From an uncultured Oscillospiraceae bacterium (GTDB lineage: Bacteria; Bacillota; Clostridia; Oscillospirales; Oscillospiraceae), in NCBI GenBank assembly GCA_947632155.1, contig CANROF010000013.1:1-48765 (forward strand): a stretch of DNA of 48,765 bases, written 5' to 3'. Position numbers and translations under genes: made by a program. Of this stretch, positions 30,091 to 38,639 are shown one piece after another (position 1 is the first letter of the stretch; every line of letters begins with the position of its first letter). The notes under the pieces are model-generated. The model was not told where the DNA came from, ran no database searches, and worked only from the letters and a program-made list of their open reading frames with translations.

Positions 30091-31590
30091 ATGGCGAAAA
30101 AGACCAAGAGCACTGAATTTTCCGGGTATCTCCTCACCCTCCCGGGTGAGGAGCGCGAAGCTGTGTCCGCTTTTTTCAAGGTCCTGGACAGGCACCTGCG
30201 CATCGGGCGGGAGTGGAAGCGGCAGCTCGTCCGGGATTTTGAGGCGGCCATCCTCTGGTACGCGAAAAACGGCGTCCCGCTGGACGAGGCCCTGAGGCGT
30301 CTGTCCCCCACGAAGCTGGGCGGCTTCTACTCCCGCCCGGCGGACGACTGGTTCCCCCTGGACGCGGCGGCCAAGGTCTATCCCCTCTCCATGAGCCACA
30401 AGCAGATGGCGGTTTTTCGCCTCTCGGCGTATCTGGACAGGGACGTGGCGCCGGAGCTTTTGCAAATGGCCCTGACCTTCACCATCAAGCGCTTCCCTTT
30501 CTTCGCCACAACCATAAAAAACGGCGTTTTCTGGCACTACATCGACGCGGCCAAGCGGCGCTTCCCGGTGGAGCCGGAGTCCACCGTGCCCTGCGCGGAC
30601 ATCAATGTCTCCCTGACGGGCTCCAAGTCCTTCCGGGTGCTCTATTTCAAAAACCGCGTGAGCTGTGAGTTTTTCCACATCCTCACCGACGGCACCGGCG
30701 GCATGATCTTCCTAAAGACCCTCACCGCCGAGTACCTGCGGCTCCTGGGGGAGAGCGTCCCAGCCGAGAGGGGCGTTCTGGATATCGACGGGCTGCCCGA
30801 CGCCGCCGAATCGGCGGACGATTTTTCAAAGTGCGTCTCCGGGCGCAAGTCCTCGGGCTTTGTGGACAAGCCGGCCATACAGATGGGCGGCAAGCTGTCC
30901 TCCGTCAAGCCCTGTCAGGTGATACACTTCGACATGGACGCCGGGGCACTCCGCGCCGCCGCCAGGGCGCGGGGCGCGTCGGTGACGGCGCTGGTGACGG
31001 CCATGATGTTCATCTGCTGCAAGGCCGCCACGGACCGCCAGCACGGCACGGTACACATCCAGGTCCCGGTGAACATGCGCAACTATTTTGAGTCCAAGAC
31101 CCTCCGCAACTTCTCCCTCTACGCCAACATCCGCCTGGCGCTGGAGGATATCGGCCCTCTGGACGGCATCCTCCCGGAAGTCTCCCGGCAGCTCCGGGAC
31201 GGCGTCGCCTTTGACAAGATGCAGGAGATGATGAACGGCGCGGTGAAGCTGGTCCGGTCCGTGCGGCTGGTGCCGCTCTTTATCAAGTGCCCCGTGGCGC
31301 GGGTGATCTACGGCTTTCTGGGCGACCGGGCCTTCACGACGACGCTCTCCAATCTGGGCGTCGTGGACCTGCCGGAGGGCATGGCGGAGCACATAAAAAA
31401 GATGGACTTCGTCCTGGGGACCGTGGCTCTGGCCCGGGCGGCCTGCTCCATGGTGACGGTGAACGGCGTGGCCACGCTGTCGGTGGCGAAGCTCACCACC
31501 GACCCGTCCTTTGAGGAGCGGATGTACGCCCTTTTGCGGGACCTGGGGCTGGAGGTCAAGGTATCGGGGAGCGAGCTCTATGGATTTTGA
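30091..31590 (+). CDS. Alcohol acetyltransferase/condensation-fold protein
   Basis: 499 residues. The segment FFHILTDGTGG holds H196-x3-D200-G201, the HxxxDG active-site motif of the CoA-dependent acyltransferase/condensation superfamily, and NMRNYF and LSNLG segments occur further on as in alcohol acetyltransferases. Such enzymes move an acyl group from CoA or a carrier to a hydroxyl; here the acceptor is unknown. The first 80 residues are an extra basic helical region. The gene overlaps the next (a membrane protein) by 11 nt, so the two probably act together, perhaps on a lipid or cell-surface alcohol. The ribosome site is weak. Confidence 0.7.
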   Translation: MAKKTKSTEFSGYLLTLPGEEREAVSAFFKVLDRHLRIGREWKRQLVRDFEAAILWYAKNGVPLDEALRRLSPTKLGGFYSRPADDWFPLDAAAKVYPLSMSHKQMAVFRLSAYLDRDVAPELLQMALTFTIKRFPFFATTIKNGVFWHYIDAAKRRFPVEPESTVPCADINVSLTGSKSFRVLYFKNRVSCEFFHILTDGTGGMIFLKTLTAEYLRLLGESVPAERGVLDIDGLPDAAESADDFSKCVSGRKSSGFVDKPAIQMGGKLSSVKPCQVIHFDMDAGALRAAARARGASVTALVTAMMFICCKAATDRQHGTVHIQVPVNMRNYFESKTLRNFSLYANIRLALEDIGPLDGILPEVSRQLRDGVAFDKMQEMMNGAVKLVRSVRLVPLFIKCPVARVIYGFLGDRAFTTTLSNLGVVDLPEGMAEHIKKMDFVLGTVALARAACSMVTVNGVATLSVAKLTTDPSFEERMYALLRDLGLEVKVSGSELYGF

Positions 31591-32152
31591 GATCATCTAT
31601 CCGAAGATCAAAAAACAGTCCCTGGTGATGCTGCGGCTGCGGTACATTATGGGGCTTGTGTTCATCGCGGCCTCCGTGGCCTGCGTGGCGGTCAATCTGG
31701 CTGTGGGCGGCAAGGCCTGGAGCGTCATCGCCCTCTGGGGGATGTACATGGTCTGGACGCTGGTCCTCCGTCAGCCGCTGGTGGAGCGCAACCTCATAAG
31801 CCAGGGCGTGCGCCTGGCGGTGATGACGGGGATCCTGCTGGTGCTCATCGACCGGCTCCTCTACCCCGGGTGGGCGGCTTTCGTGGTGCCCATCGTTTCC
31901 TACGCGGCCCTCATCGTGCTGGCGGTGCTGTTTTTTGTCAATGTCTCCCAGCAGCGCCACAACGTGATGCCCCTCATCATCCTGACGGCCCTGGTAGTGG
32001 TGGGCTCCACCGTGGCCATGTTCGTCTTTTCCGAGACTCGCTGGCCCATGATCGTCCTGGCGGCCACCGCCGCCGTGCTGCTCATCGCCACGGCGCTCAT
32101 CCTGCGCGAGCGGCTGATCTCGGAGATCGTCAAGCGTTTCCATATCAAATAA
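31580..32152 (+). CDS. Multi-span membrane protein (resembles DUF6320) coupled to the acyltransferase
   Basis: 190 residues from the ATG at 31580, inside the end of the upstream gene. Six or so hydrophobic segments alternate with short charged loops; the N-terminus is MDFEIIYPKIKKQS and the C-terminus is basic. I associate this layout and partner gene with DUF6320, but from memory only. The translational overlap suggests a fixed stoichiometry with the acyltransferase-like protein, for example as its membrane partner. Confidence 0.65.
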   Translation: MDFEIIYPKIKKQSLVMLRLRYIMGLVFIAASVACVAVNLAVGGKAWSVIALWGMYMVWTLVLRQPLVERNLISQGVRLAVMTGILLVLIDRLLYPGWAAFVVPIVSYAALIVLAVLFFVNVSQQRHNVMPLIILTALVVVGSTVAMFVFSETRWPMIVLAATAAVLLIATALILRERLISEIVKRFHIK

Positions 32153-32197
32153 TAGTAATATCCATTTAAGCGCTGAAAGCGCGAAAAGAGGTATTTC

Positions 32198-32860
32198 ATG
32201 AAGACCCACCCTCCCAAGCTCCGCTGCTTCCTCCGCCCCGCGCCCTTTGGGCGCAGGCTTTCCGTTATGGCCGCCGGCGTGCTCATCCAGGGCTTCGGGC
32301 TCTCTCTGCTGCGGGCCATCGACTTGGGGCTGGACCCGTGCTCCTGCCTCACGCTGGGGGTTTCCCGGCTCACGGGCCTCAGCTTCGGGACATGTCAGGT
32401 CCTGTGCCACCTTATAAGCTTTCTCGTGGTCATACGCTTCGACATGAGCCGCCTGGGCTTTGGGACCGTGGGGAACATGGTGTTTTTGGGGTACATATCC
32501 GACTTTTTCGCCTGGCTCTGGCGCGTCGCGCTGCCGGAGGGCTTCTTCGCCTCCGCCGCGGCGCGGTATATCCTGCTGCTCCCCACGCTGGCGGTGTTCC
32601 TCTTCGGCGCGGCGGCGTACATGTGCTCGGGGCTCGGCTCCTCGCCCTACGACGCGGTGCCTTTCATTCTGTCGGAGCGCCTGGAAAAGCTCTCTTTCCG
32701 GTGGGTCCGCATGGCCTGGGACGTGGGCTTCATGACCCTGGGCCTCATATTGGGCGTCAAGCCCGGCGTCGTCACCGTGGCCACCGCCTTCTTTTTGGGC
32801 CCCATAGTCGCCTGGGTCCAAAAAAAGCTGGAAACGTCCCTCTTCGCGGAAAAATCATGA
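32198..32860 (+). CDS. YczE/YyaS/YitT-family membrane protein
   Basis: 220 residues with about five to six membrane spans. RAIDLGLDPCSCLTLGVS, GFGTVGNM and SGLGSSPYDAVP are typical of the YczE/YyaS family, whose members have no agreed function. An AAAAGAGGT ribosome site precedes the ATG. It follows the acyltransferase pair and is closed by the terminator at 32875-32908. Confidence 0.8.
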   Translation: MKTHPPKLRCFLRPAPFGRRLSVMAAGVLIQGFGLSLLRAIDLGLDPCSCLTLGVSRLTGLSFGTCQVLCHLISFLVVIRFDMSRLGFGTVGNMVFLGYISDFFAWLWRVALPEGFFASAAARYILLLPTLAVFLFGAAAYMCSGLGSSPYDAVPFILSERLEKLSFRWVRMAWDVGFMTLGLILGVKPGVVTVATAFFLGPIVAWVQKKLETSLFAEKS

Positions 32861-32874
32861 AATAGCAAAATAGG

Positions 32875-32908
32875 CAAAAAAAGGAGCCGAATTTCGGCTC
32901 CTTTTTTT
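32875..32908. terminator. Bidirectional terminator between yczE-like gene and hicB
   Basis: AAAAAAAGGAGCCGAA / TTCGGCTCCTTTTTTT is symmetric, with A and T tracts on the two sides. It serves the plus-strand membrane gene and the minus-strand hicAB genes. Confidence 0.9.
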
Positions 32909-32919
32909 ACGCGTTTTTC

Positions 32920-33327
32920 TCACCCCAGGTGTAGCTGCTGCTTCAGGGCATCCTGAAGGACCTGGGAGAAGTTTACGTTTCTTTCGCACGCCGCCGCGTT
33001 GAGCCACGCCGGAAGCGTGACCGTGCGGGTGACGGAGCGCGTCACCGTGGCAAGGCGAATCGTGGGCATATAAACGTCCACCAACGTCAGCACATCGTTC
33101 ATCCCCCCTGTGGGAAGCATCTGCAACGGTGTGGGCTTTGGTATCGGCTCCCCGTCCTGCTCAAGTCCATACATCACGGCGCCCAAAAGCTCCCTTGCGG
33201 AGTTCATGGCGTCCAGCTCATTCTCCCCGCTTGTGGCCGCGTCCAGGTCGGGAAAAACGACGGAGATTTCTTTTCCCTCCTCAAAATGCATAATTGCGGG
33301 ATATACATATTTTTCCGGAAGTTTCAT
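32920..33327 (-). CDS. hicB: HicB-family antitoxin
   Basis: 135 residues from the ATG at 33327 (AAGGAGG 8 nt upstream); an earlier ATG at 33348 overlaps the hicA stop but has no ribosome site. The N-terminal partial RNase-H-like HicB fold (YPAIMHFEEGKEISVVFPDLDAATSG) is followed by a C-terminal ribbon-helix-helix-like segment (TVTLPAWLNAAACERN). It should bind and block HicA and, with HicA, repress the promoter upstream of hicA. Confidence 0.88.
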   Translation of the reverse strand: MKLPEKYVYPAIMHFEEGKEISVVFPDLDAATSGENELDAMNSARELLGAVMYGLEQDGEPIPKPTPLQMLPTGGMNDVLTLVDVYMPTIRLATVTRSVTRTVTLPAWLNAAACERNVNFSQVLQDALKQQLHLG

Positions 33328-33344
33328 GACATATTCCTCCTTAT

Positions 33345-33542
33345 TCATCGAAAACGAAGCCCCGACTGCCTCTCAATGCTGTCAAGCGTAGGCCGAGGGA
33401 TGTCCTTATCCGGGTGTTTAACGGTGGTGCGCCCTTTCTTTGTCGGGTGTTTGAACTGATGATGGCTCCCGGTTACGCTGACAAGATACCACCCATCTTC
33501 TATTAGCGCGGCTATGACCTCTTTTGAGGACCAGCTTTTCAT
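33345..33542 (-). CDS. hicA: HicA-family mRNA interferase toxin
   Basis: 65 residues, the compact double-stranded-RNA-binding-like HicA fold. SSKEVIAALIEDGW and GSHHQFKHP (the catalytic His lies in GSHHQF, residues 25-30) are diagnostic, with KHPDKDIPRPTL near the end. The toxin cleaves mRNA when freed from HicB. The ATG at 33542 is taken because GGGTGGGA precedes it. Toxin first, antitoxin second is the usual hicAB order. Confidence 0.9.
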   Translation of the reverse strand: MKSWSSKEVIAALIEDGWYLVSVTGSHHQFKHPTKKGRTTVKHPDKDIPRPTLDSIERQSGLRFR

Positions 33543-33562
33543 CAATTCCCACCCCCAATAGC

Positions 33563-33618
33563 ATAATAACACATATTATTATATGTGTCAACGGGGAGGA
33601 CAAATTTGTCCTCCCCGT
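33563..33618 (-). promoter_or_regulatory. hicAB promoter with nested palindromic operators
   Basis: On the minus strand TTGACA (33586-33591), 17 bp, TATTAT (33563-33568). Between the two boxes lies a perfect inverted repeat, ACACATAT-4 nt-ATATGTGT (33569-33588), well placed for HicB binding. Directly upstream, 33591-33618 is a 28-bp perfect palindrome centred on ACAAATTTGT. Confidence 0.75.
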
Positions 33619-33620
33619 CA

Positions 33621-33824
33621 GTTTGTCAAAAAACTCAAATTCAATATTTTTTCCAAGGACATGTGCCTTGGAAAAAATTCCTTTTGTCGCACAAGTGTGC
33701 CCCAACGGGGCGCGCGCAGGGCGACAGCAGGGAAGTTTTCGCTGAATTTCGCAAAATTCAGCGAAAACTTCCCGCACGTTCCCCTTGTCGGAAAAAGGCC
33801 AACGGCCTTTTTCCGACAGTTTTA
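33621..33824 (+). repeat. Modular hairpin repeat, copy B (full)
   Basis: The outer edge TTTGTCAAAAAACTCAAATT is followed by h1 (TTTTTTCCAAGG...CCTTGGAAAAAA), h2 (TGTCGC...GCGACA enclosing GCCCC/GGGGC), h3 (GGGAAGTTTTCGCTGAATTT and complement), GCACGTTCCCCTTG and h4 (TCGGAAAAAGGCC/GGCCTTTTTCCGA). The h4 end meets the argF stop codon (33822-33824). It separates argF from the hicAB promoter. Confidence 0.85.
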
Positions 33825-34727
33825 CCCGTTTATGAGCCTGACCAGGACGGCTTTTTGGGCGTGGAGGCGGTTTTCGGCCTCGTCGAAGATCTCAGCGGCG
33901 TGGGCCTCCAAGACCTCGTCGGTGATCTCCTCGCCGCGGTGGGCGGGGAGACAGTGGAGGACGATGGCGTCGGGCTTGGCGTACTCCATGAGCTTCGCGT
34001 TCACCTGGTAGCCGGTGAAGTCCCGGCGGCGCTTCTCCGCCTCCTCCTCCATGCCCATGCTGGCCCACACGTCGGTGTACACGGCGTCGGCATTGGCCGC
34101 GGCCTCGTTGATGTCCTCGGTGATGGTGAGGTCCCCGTTCTCATGGGCCCACCTGACGATGTCCGCGTCCGGGAGGTACCCCTTGGGGCAGCCGATAGCC
34201 ACGCTCATGCCCGTCTTGATGCCCCCCACGATGAGGGAGTTTGCCATATTGTTGCCGTCGCCGATGAAGGCAAGCTTGCGCCCCTGGAGGGTCCCCTTGT
34301 ACTCCCGGATGGTCTGGAGGTCCGCCAGGACCTGGCAGGGGTGGGCGTAGTCGGTGAGGCCGTTGATGATGGGAATGGAGCCGTAGCGGGCCAGGTCCTC
34401 CACCTCGCTCTGGGCGTAGGTGCGGATCATGATGGCGTCCAGATAGCGGCTCAGGACCCGGGCGGTGTCCTGCACCGGCTCGCCCCGGCCGATCTGGAGG
34501 TCCCGGGAGCTCAAAAAGAGGGCGTTGCCGCCGAGCTGGTACATGCCCGCCTCGAAGCTGACGCGGGTGCGGGTGGAGGACTTCTGGAAGATCATGCCCA
34601 GGGTCCGGCCCGCCAGCACCGGGTGGGGAATGTTGTTTTTCCGCTCGAATTTGAGCTGGTCGGCCAGGCCCAGAAGGTCCAGGATCTCCTCCCGGGAAAG
34701 ATCGCCTAATTTCAGTAAATGCTTCAT
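33822..34727 (-). CDS. argF: Ornithine carbamoyltransferase
   Basis: 301 residues. Carbamoyl-phosphate site SSTRTRVSFE, HPCQ and the ornithine-site HCLPAHRGEE are intact. It converts ornithine plus carbamoyl phosphate into citrulline. The ATG overlaps the argD stop (ATGA). Last gene of the arg operon on this strand. Carbamoyl-phosphate synthase is not in the window. Confidence 0.95.
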   Translation of the reverse strand: MKHLLKLGDLSREEILDLLGLADQLKFERKNNIPHPVLAGRTLGMIFQKSSTRTRVSFEAGMYQLGGNALFLSSRDLQIGRGEPVQDTARVLSRYLDAIMIRTYAQSEVEDLARYGSIPIINGLTDYAHPCQVLADLQTIREYKGTLQGRKLAFIGDGNNMANSLIVGGIKTGMSVAIGCPKGYLPDADIVRWAHENGDLTITEDINEAAANADAVYTDVWASMGMEEEAEKRRRDFTGYQVNAKLMEYAKPDAIVLHCLPAHRGEEITDEVLEAHAAEIFDEAENRLHAQKAVLVRLING

Positions 34728-35896
34728 TCTCCGATCACCTCTTTCAAAATTTCCACAGCTTCCCTGAGCTGTTCGTCCGTGATGTTGAGGGGCGGCAGGA
34801 GCCGCACCTTCTCGTGGGCGGTCAGGACCACCACGCCGCGCCTCAGCGCGGCCCGGGCCACCTCCCCGGCGGGCTTATCCGTGAGGATGCCCACCATGAG
34901 GCCCATGCCGGTGACGCTTTGGACGCCCTTCGCCCCGGAAAGCGCCGATCGGATGTACTCCCCCTTGCGGCGGACGCCCTCCAGGAGCGCGTCGTCGATG
35001 CGCTCCAAGATGCTCAGCGCCCCGGCGCAGGCCACCGGGTTGCCGCCGAAGGTGGAGCCATGGTCCCCGGCGCCCAGGGTGTGCTCCACCCGCTCCCCCA
35101 GGAGGCACGCCCCCAGGGGCAGGCCGCCGCCCAGGCTCTTGGCGGTGGAGAAAATGTCCGGCGTGAAGCCAAACTGCTGGTAGGCGTAGAGCGTCCCGGT
35201 CCGGCCGTTGCCGGTCTGGACCTCGTCCACGATGACCAGCATCTCGTGCTCCCGGGCGATCTTCACCACCTCGTCCACGTACTGCCTTGTCAAGGGCACC
35301 ACGCCGCCCTCGCCCTGGATGAGCTCCAGCATCACGGCGCAGCAGTCGCCTTTTTCGGCCAGCGCCCGGACCTCCCCGGCGTCCTGGGCCGAGGCGTAGA
35401 CGAAGCCGGGGGTGAAGGGGCCGAATTTCGTGTGAAAGGCGTCCTGCCCCGTGGCGGCGAGGGTGGTTATCGTCCGGCCGTGGAAGCTGTTTTTCAGGGT
35501 GATGATCGTGGCGCGGCTCTCGTCGCCGTACTTGTCAAAGGCCCACTTCCGGGCGGTCTTTATGGCGCACTCGTTGGCCTCCGCCCCGGAGTTTCCGAAA
35601 AATACCTTTTTCATCCCCGTGCGCCGGCACAGCATCTCCGCCAGCTTCACGCAGGGCTGTGTGTAGTAGAGATTCGACATATGCTGGAGCCGGGACGCCT
35701 GCTCCGCCACCGCCGCGGCCCAAACGGGGTCGGCAAGGCCGAAAGCGTTGACGGCGATGCCGGCGCCCAGGTCGATATAGCGCCGCCCGTCCGCGTCAAA
35801 GACCTCCGCGCCCCGGCCGCTGACGAAGACCACGTCCGCCCGGCCGTAGGTGTTGGCTATGTACTTTTTGTCAAGGGCTTTTATATCCATATCCAT
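34724..35896 (-). CDS. argD: Acetylornithine aminotransferase
   Basis: 390 residues from the ATG at 35896, which has GAGGAG upstream and lies 11 nt after argB; a longer open frame only runs antisense through argB. Class III PLP aminotransferase features include GNSGAEANE, KNSFHGRT, DEVQTGNGRTG and the Schiff-base Lys in STAKSLGGGLPLGA. It makes N-acetylornithine from the semialdehyde. Translationally coupled to argF. Confidence 0.94.
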   Translation of the reverse strand: MDMDIKALDKKYIANTYGRADVVFVSGRGAEVFDADGRRYIDLGAGIAVNAFGLADPVWAAAVAEQASRLQHMSNLYYTQPCVKLAEMLCRRTGMKKVFFGNSGAEANECAIKTARKWAFDKYGDESRATIITLKNSFHGRTITTLAATGQDAFHTKFGPFTPGFVYASAQDAGEVRALAEKGDCCAVMLELIQGEGGVVPLTRQYVDEVVKIAREHEMLVIVDEVQTGNGRTGTLYAYQQFGFTPDIFSTAKSLGGGLPLGACLLGERVEHTLGAGDHGSTFGGNPVACAGALSILERIDDALLEGVRRKGEYIRSALSGAKGVQSVTGMGLMVGILTDKPAGEVARAALRRGVVVLTAHEKVRLLPPLNITDEQLREAVEILKEVIGE

Positions 35897-35907
35897 AATC
35901 TTACTCC

Positions 35908-36765
35908 TCACGCCGTAAACATGGTGCCAAGGCCGGCGTTTGTCAGAAGCTCCATCAAAATGGAGTGGGGCACACGTCCGTCGATGATGAAGACCTTCCG
36001 GACCCCCCGGCGTATGGCCTCCACACAGCACTGGATCTTGGGAATCATGCCGCCGGAGATGACGCCCTCCGCCACCAGCTCCGGCACGTCGGAGACGGAC
36101 ATGCGGCGAATCAGCGTATCCGGGTCGTTCCTGTCCCGCAGGAGCCCCTCGATGTCCGTCATGGTGAGCATGGACTCCGCCCCGAGCTTCCCGGCGATGC
36201 GGGCGGCGGCGGTGTCGGCGTTGATGTTGTAGAGGTTCCCCGCCTTATCGCAGCCCACGGTGGAGATAATGGGGATGTAGCCCATGTCCAGCAGGTCCGT
36301 GATGGGCTTGACGTCCACGTCCTCGATCTCCCCCACCGCGCCCAGGTCCGGGTCCAACTGCGCGGCCCGTATCATGTGGCCGTCCACGCCGGAGATGCCG
36401 ATGGCCCGGCCGCCGGAAAGCTCCACTAAGTTCACCAGGTCCTTGTTGACCTTCCCGGCCAGGACCATCTGGACGATGTCCATAGTCTCCGGGTCCGTGA
36501 CCCGCAGGCCGTTTTTGAATTCCGACTTCTTTCCGGTCTTTTTCAGCATGTCGGAGATCTCCGGCCCGCCGCCGTGGACCACCACCACCTTCACGCCGAT
36601 CATGGTGAGCAGCACGATGTCCCCCATCACCAGTTTTTTCAGATTCTCGTCCGTCATGGCGTTGCCGCCGTATTTGATGAGGATGATCTTTCCGGCGTAT
36701 TTTTGAATGTAAGGCAGCGCCTCCGTCAGCGTCTGCGCCCGGAGCGCGTGGTCGTGTAAGTCCAT
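35908..36765 (-). CDS. argB: Acetylglutamate kinase
   Basis: 285 residues. ATP and substrate segments KYGGNAM, VVVHGGGPEI and the NINADTAAARIA motif are present, and GGMIPKI in the C-terminal half is typical of arginine-pathway kinases. The extra N-terminal helix (DHALRAQTLTEALPYIQKYAGK) is the mark of hexameric, arginine-inhibited forms, so feedback control is likely. An AAAGGAGGT ribosome site precedes the ATG. Confidence 0.95.
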   Translation of the reverse strand: MDLHDHALRAQTLTEALPYIQKYAGKIILIKYGGNAMTDENLKKLVMGDIVLLTMIGVKVVVVHGGGPEISDMLKKTGKKSEFKNGLRVTDPETMDIVQMVLAGKVNKDLVNLVELSGGRAIGISGVDGHMIRAAQLDPDLGAVGEIEDVDVKPITDLLDMGYIPIISTVGCDKAGNLYNINADTAAARIAGKLGAESMLTMTDIEGLLRDRNDPDTLIRRMSVSDVPELVAEGVISGGMIPKIQCCVEAIRRGVRKVFIIDGRVPHSILMELLTNAGLGTMFTA

Positions 36766-36780
36766 AGTCGGACCTCCTTT

Positions 36781-37389
36781 TTAATAATCCGTTACGTCGA
36801 ACTTTCGGTCTTTAAAGTAATAGTCTCTGTCCCGGTCGGTGATCTCCCTGATGACCCTGCAGGGGTTTCCGGCGGCGATGACGTTGGCCGGGACGTCCCT
36901 TGTCACCACGCTCCCGGCGCCGATGACGGAGCCGTCGCCTACCGTCACGCCGGGGAGGATAACGGCGCTGCCGCCTATCCAGACGTCGCTGCCGATGGTG
37001 ACGGGGATGCCGTACTCGTAGCCGGAGGCGCGGCTCACAGGGTGGACCGGGTGTCCGGCGGTGTAAATGGATACGTTGGGGGCGATGAGCACGTTGTCGC
37101 CGATGGTCACCTTTCCCACGTCCAGCACCGTCAGGTTATAGTTGGCGCCGAAATTCTCCCCCACCTCGATATTATAGCCGTAGTCACAGTGGAAGGGCGG
37201 CTCGATCCACACGGTTTCCCCGGTTTTCCCCAGGAGCCTTTTCAAGATCGCCGGTATCTCCCGGCGTCTCTCCGGCGGGAGGTGATTGAGCTCGTAGATG
37301 AGCCTTTTGCAGGCCTCCCGCTCCTCGGTGAGGCCGTCCAGCCACGCCTTGTAGGGAAGCCCGGCCAGCATACGTTCCTTCTGGTCCAA
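36781..37389 (-). CDS. Maltose/galactoside-type sugar O-acetyltransferase inside the arg operon
   Basis: 202 residues of the LacA/Maa group: N-terminal cap helices, then a left-handed beta-helix of hexapeptide repeats (IEVGEN, VTIGDN, VTIGSDVWIGGSAVILPGV, SVIGAGSVV). The catalytic His is in SIYTAGHPVHP. These enzymes acetylate sugars with acetyl-CoA. The start is TTG at 37389, supported by GGGGGAG 7 nt upstream and by the family's usual N-terminus. It lies 14 nt after argJ and 15 nt before argB, fully inside the operon; no role in arginine synthesis is known for the family. Confidence 0.88.
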   Translation of the reverse strand: MDQKERMLAGLPYKAWLDGLTEEREACKRLIYELNHLPPERRREIPAILKRLLGKTGETVWIEPPFHCDYGYNIEVGENFGANYNLTVLDVGKVTIGDNVLIAPNVSIYTAGHPVHPVSRASGYEYGIPVTIGSDVWIGGSAVILPGVTVGDGSVIGAGSVVTRDVPANVIAAGNPCRVIREITDRDRDYYFKDRKFDVTDY

Positions 37390-37403
37390 TTTCCGCTCCC
37401 CCG

Positions 37404-38621
37404 TCAGGTCCTGTAGTCGCCGTTTATCTTCACGTAATCGTAGGTGAGGTCGCAGCCCCAGGCCTCGGCGGCGCTGTCGCCGGAATTGAGCTCCACTAAG
37501 ATGTCGATTTCGTCCTCCAAGAGCACCTTTTTGGCCTCGTCCTCGGAAAACGGGATGCCGGCGCCGTTTTTACAGACGTCCACCCGCCCGGCGCGGGATA
37601 CGAAGCTCACGTCAACCTTTTCCACGTCAACCTGGGCGCCGGAGTAGCCGATGGCGCACAGGACCCGGCCCCAGTTGGCGTCGGCGCCGAACATGGCGGC
37701 CTTGGTGAGGCTGGAGCAGATGACGGCCTTTGCCACGGTCCTGGCGGTATGGCCGTCGGCGGCGCCGGTGAGGCGGCAGGTCATGAGCTTGGTGGCGCCC
37801 TCGCCGTCCTTGGCGATCATCCGGCAAAGCTTCACGGTGACGGCGTGGAGGGCCGCGCGGAAAACGTCAAGGTCCTCGCCCTCGCCCTCAATAAGCCTGT
37901 TCCCCGCCATGCCGTTGGCCATGACGGCAAAGGTGTCGTTGGTGGAGGTGTCGCCGTCAACGCTCACCATATTGAAGGAGGTCTTTACGTCCTCGGAAAC
38001 GCACCTTTGCAGCATCTCCGGGGTGATGGCGGCGTCGGAGGTGACCCAGACCAGCATGGTCGCCATGTTGGGGTGGATCATGCCGGAGCCCTTGGCGATG
38101 CCGCCCAGGCGGCACCTGACGCCGCCGATCTCAAACTCAACGGCCGCCTCCTTGGGGACGGTGTCGGTGGTCATAATGGCGTTTTCCGCCAGATCCGAGT
38201 GGTCCCCCAGGCCCGCCGTCAGCTCCGCCATGCCCTTTTTCATGGGCTCTAAGCTCATGGGCTGTCCGATGACGCCGGTGGAGCCCACGATGACGTCGGC
38301 GGCGGCGATGCCGGTATACTCCTCCACCAGCGCGCTCATGCCCTCGGCGATCTCAATTCCATTGGCGTTGCAGGTGTTGGCGTTGCCGGAGTTGCATATG
38401 ACGGCCTGGGCGTAACCGTCGGCCAAATGCGCCTTTGTCACCTTGATGGGCGCGGACCTCACCAAATTCGCGGTATAGACCGCCGCGGCGGCGCAGCGCC
38501 TCTCCGAGACGATGAGGGCCAGATCCCGCTTTTTGGAGCTGGCCTTGATGCCGCACCGCACGCCGTTGGCCCGAAAGCCCCGGGCCGCGCACACGCCGCC
38601 GGGGATGAATGTGATGTTCAT
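37404..38621 (-). CDS. argJ: Glutamate N-acetyltransferase/amino-acid acetyltransferase
   Basis: 405 residues. The self-cleavage site is MATMLVW, with T188 as the new N-terminal nucleophile of the beta chain; GNANTCNA and STGVIGQP are conserved in the alpha chain. ArgJ moves the acetyl group from acetylornithine to glutamate, giving the cyclic pathway; many forms also use acetyl-CoA, which would explain the absence of argA here. A CTGGAGGA ribosome site precedes the ATG. Confidence 0.95.
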   Translation of the reverse strand: MNITFIPGGVCAARGFRANGVRCGIKASSKKRDLALIVSERRCAAAAVYTANLVRSAPIKVTKAHLADGYAQAVICNSGNANTCNANGIEIAEGMSALVEEYTGIAAADVIVGSTGVIGQPMSLEPMKKGMAELTAGLGDHSDLAENAIMTTDTVPKEAAVEFEIGGVRCRLGGIAKGSGMIHPNMATMLVWVTSDAAITPEMLQRCVSEDVKTSFNMVSVDGDTSTNDTFAVMANGMAGNRLIEGEGEDLDVFRAALHAVTVKLCRMIAKDGEGATKLMTCRLTGAADGHTARTVAKAVICSSLTKAAMFGADANWGRVLCAIGYSGAQVDVEKVDVSFVSRAGRVDVCKNGAGIPFSEDEAKKVLLEDEIDILVELNSGDSAAEAWGCDLTYDYVKINGDYRT

Positions 38622-38639
38622 ACAAATTCCTCCAGTATT

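Noticed and set aside
33327-33348. HicB start at 33348 through ATGA overlap with hicA
   Set aside because: No ribosome site precedes it, while AAGGAGG lies at the right distance from the ATG at 33327.
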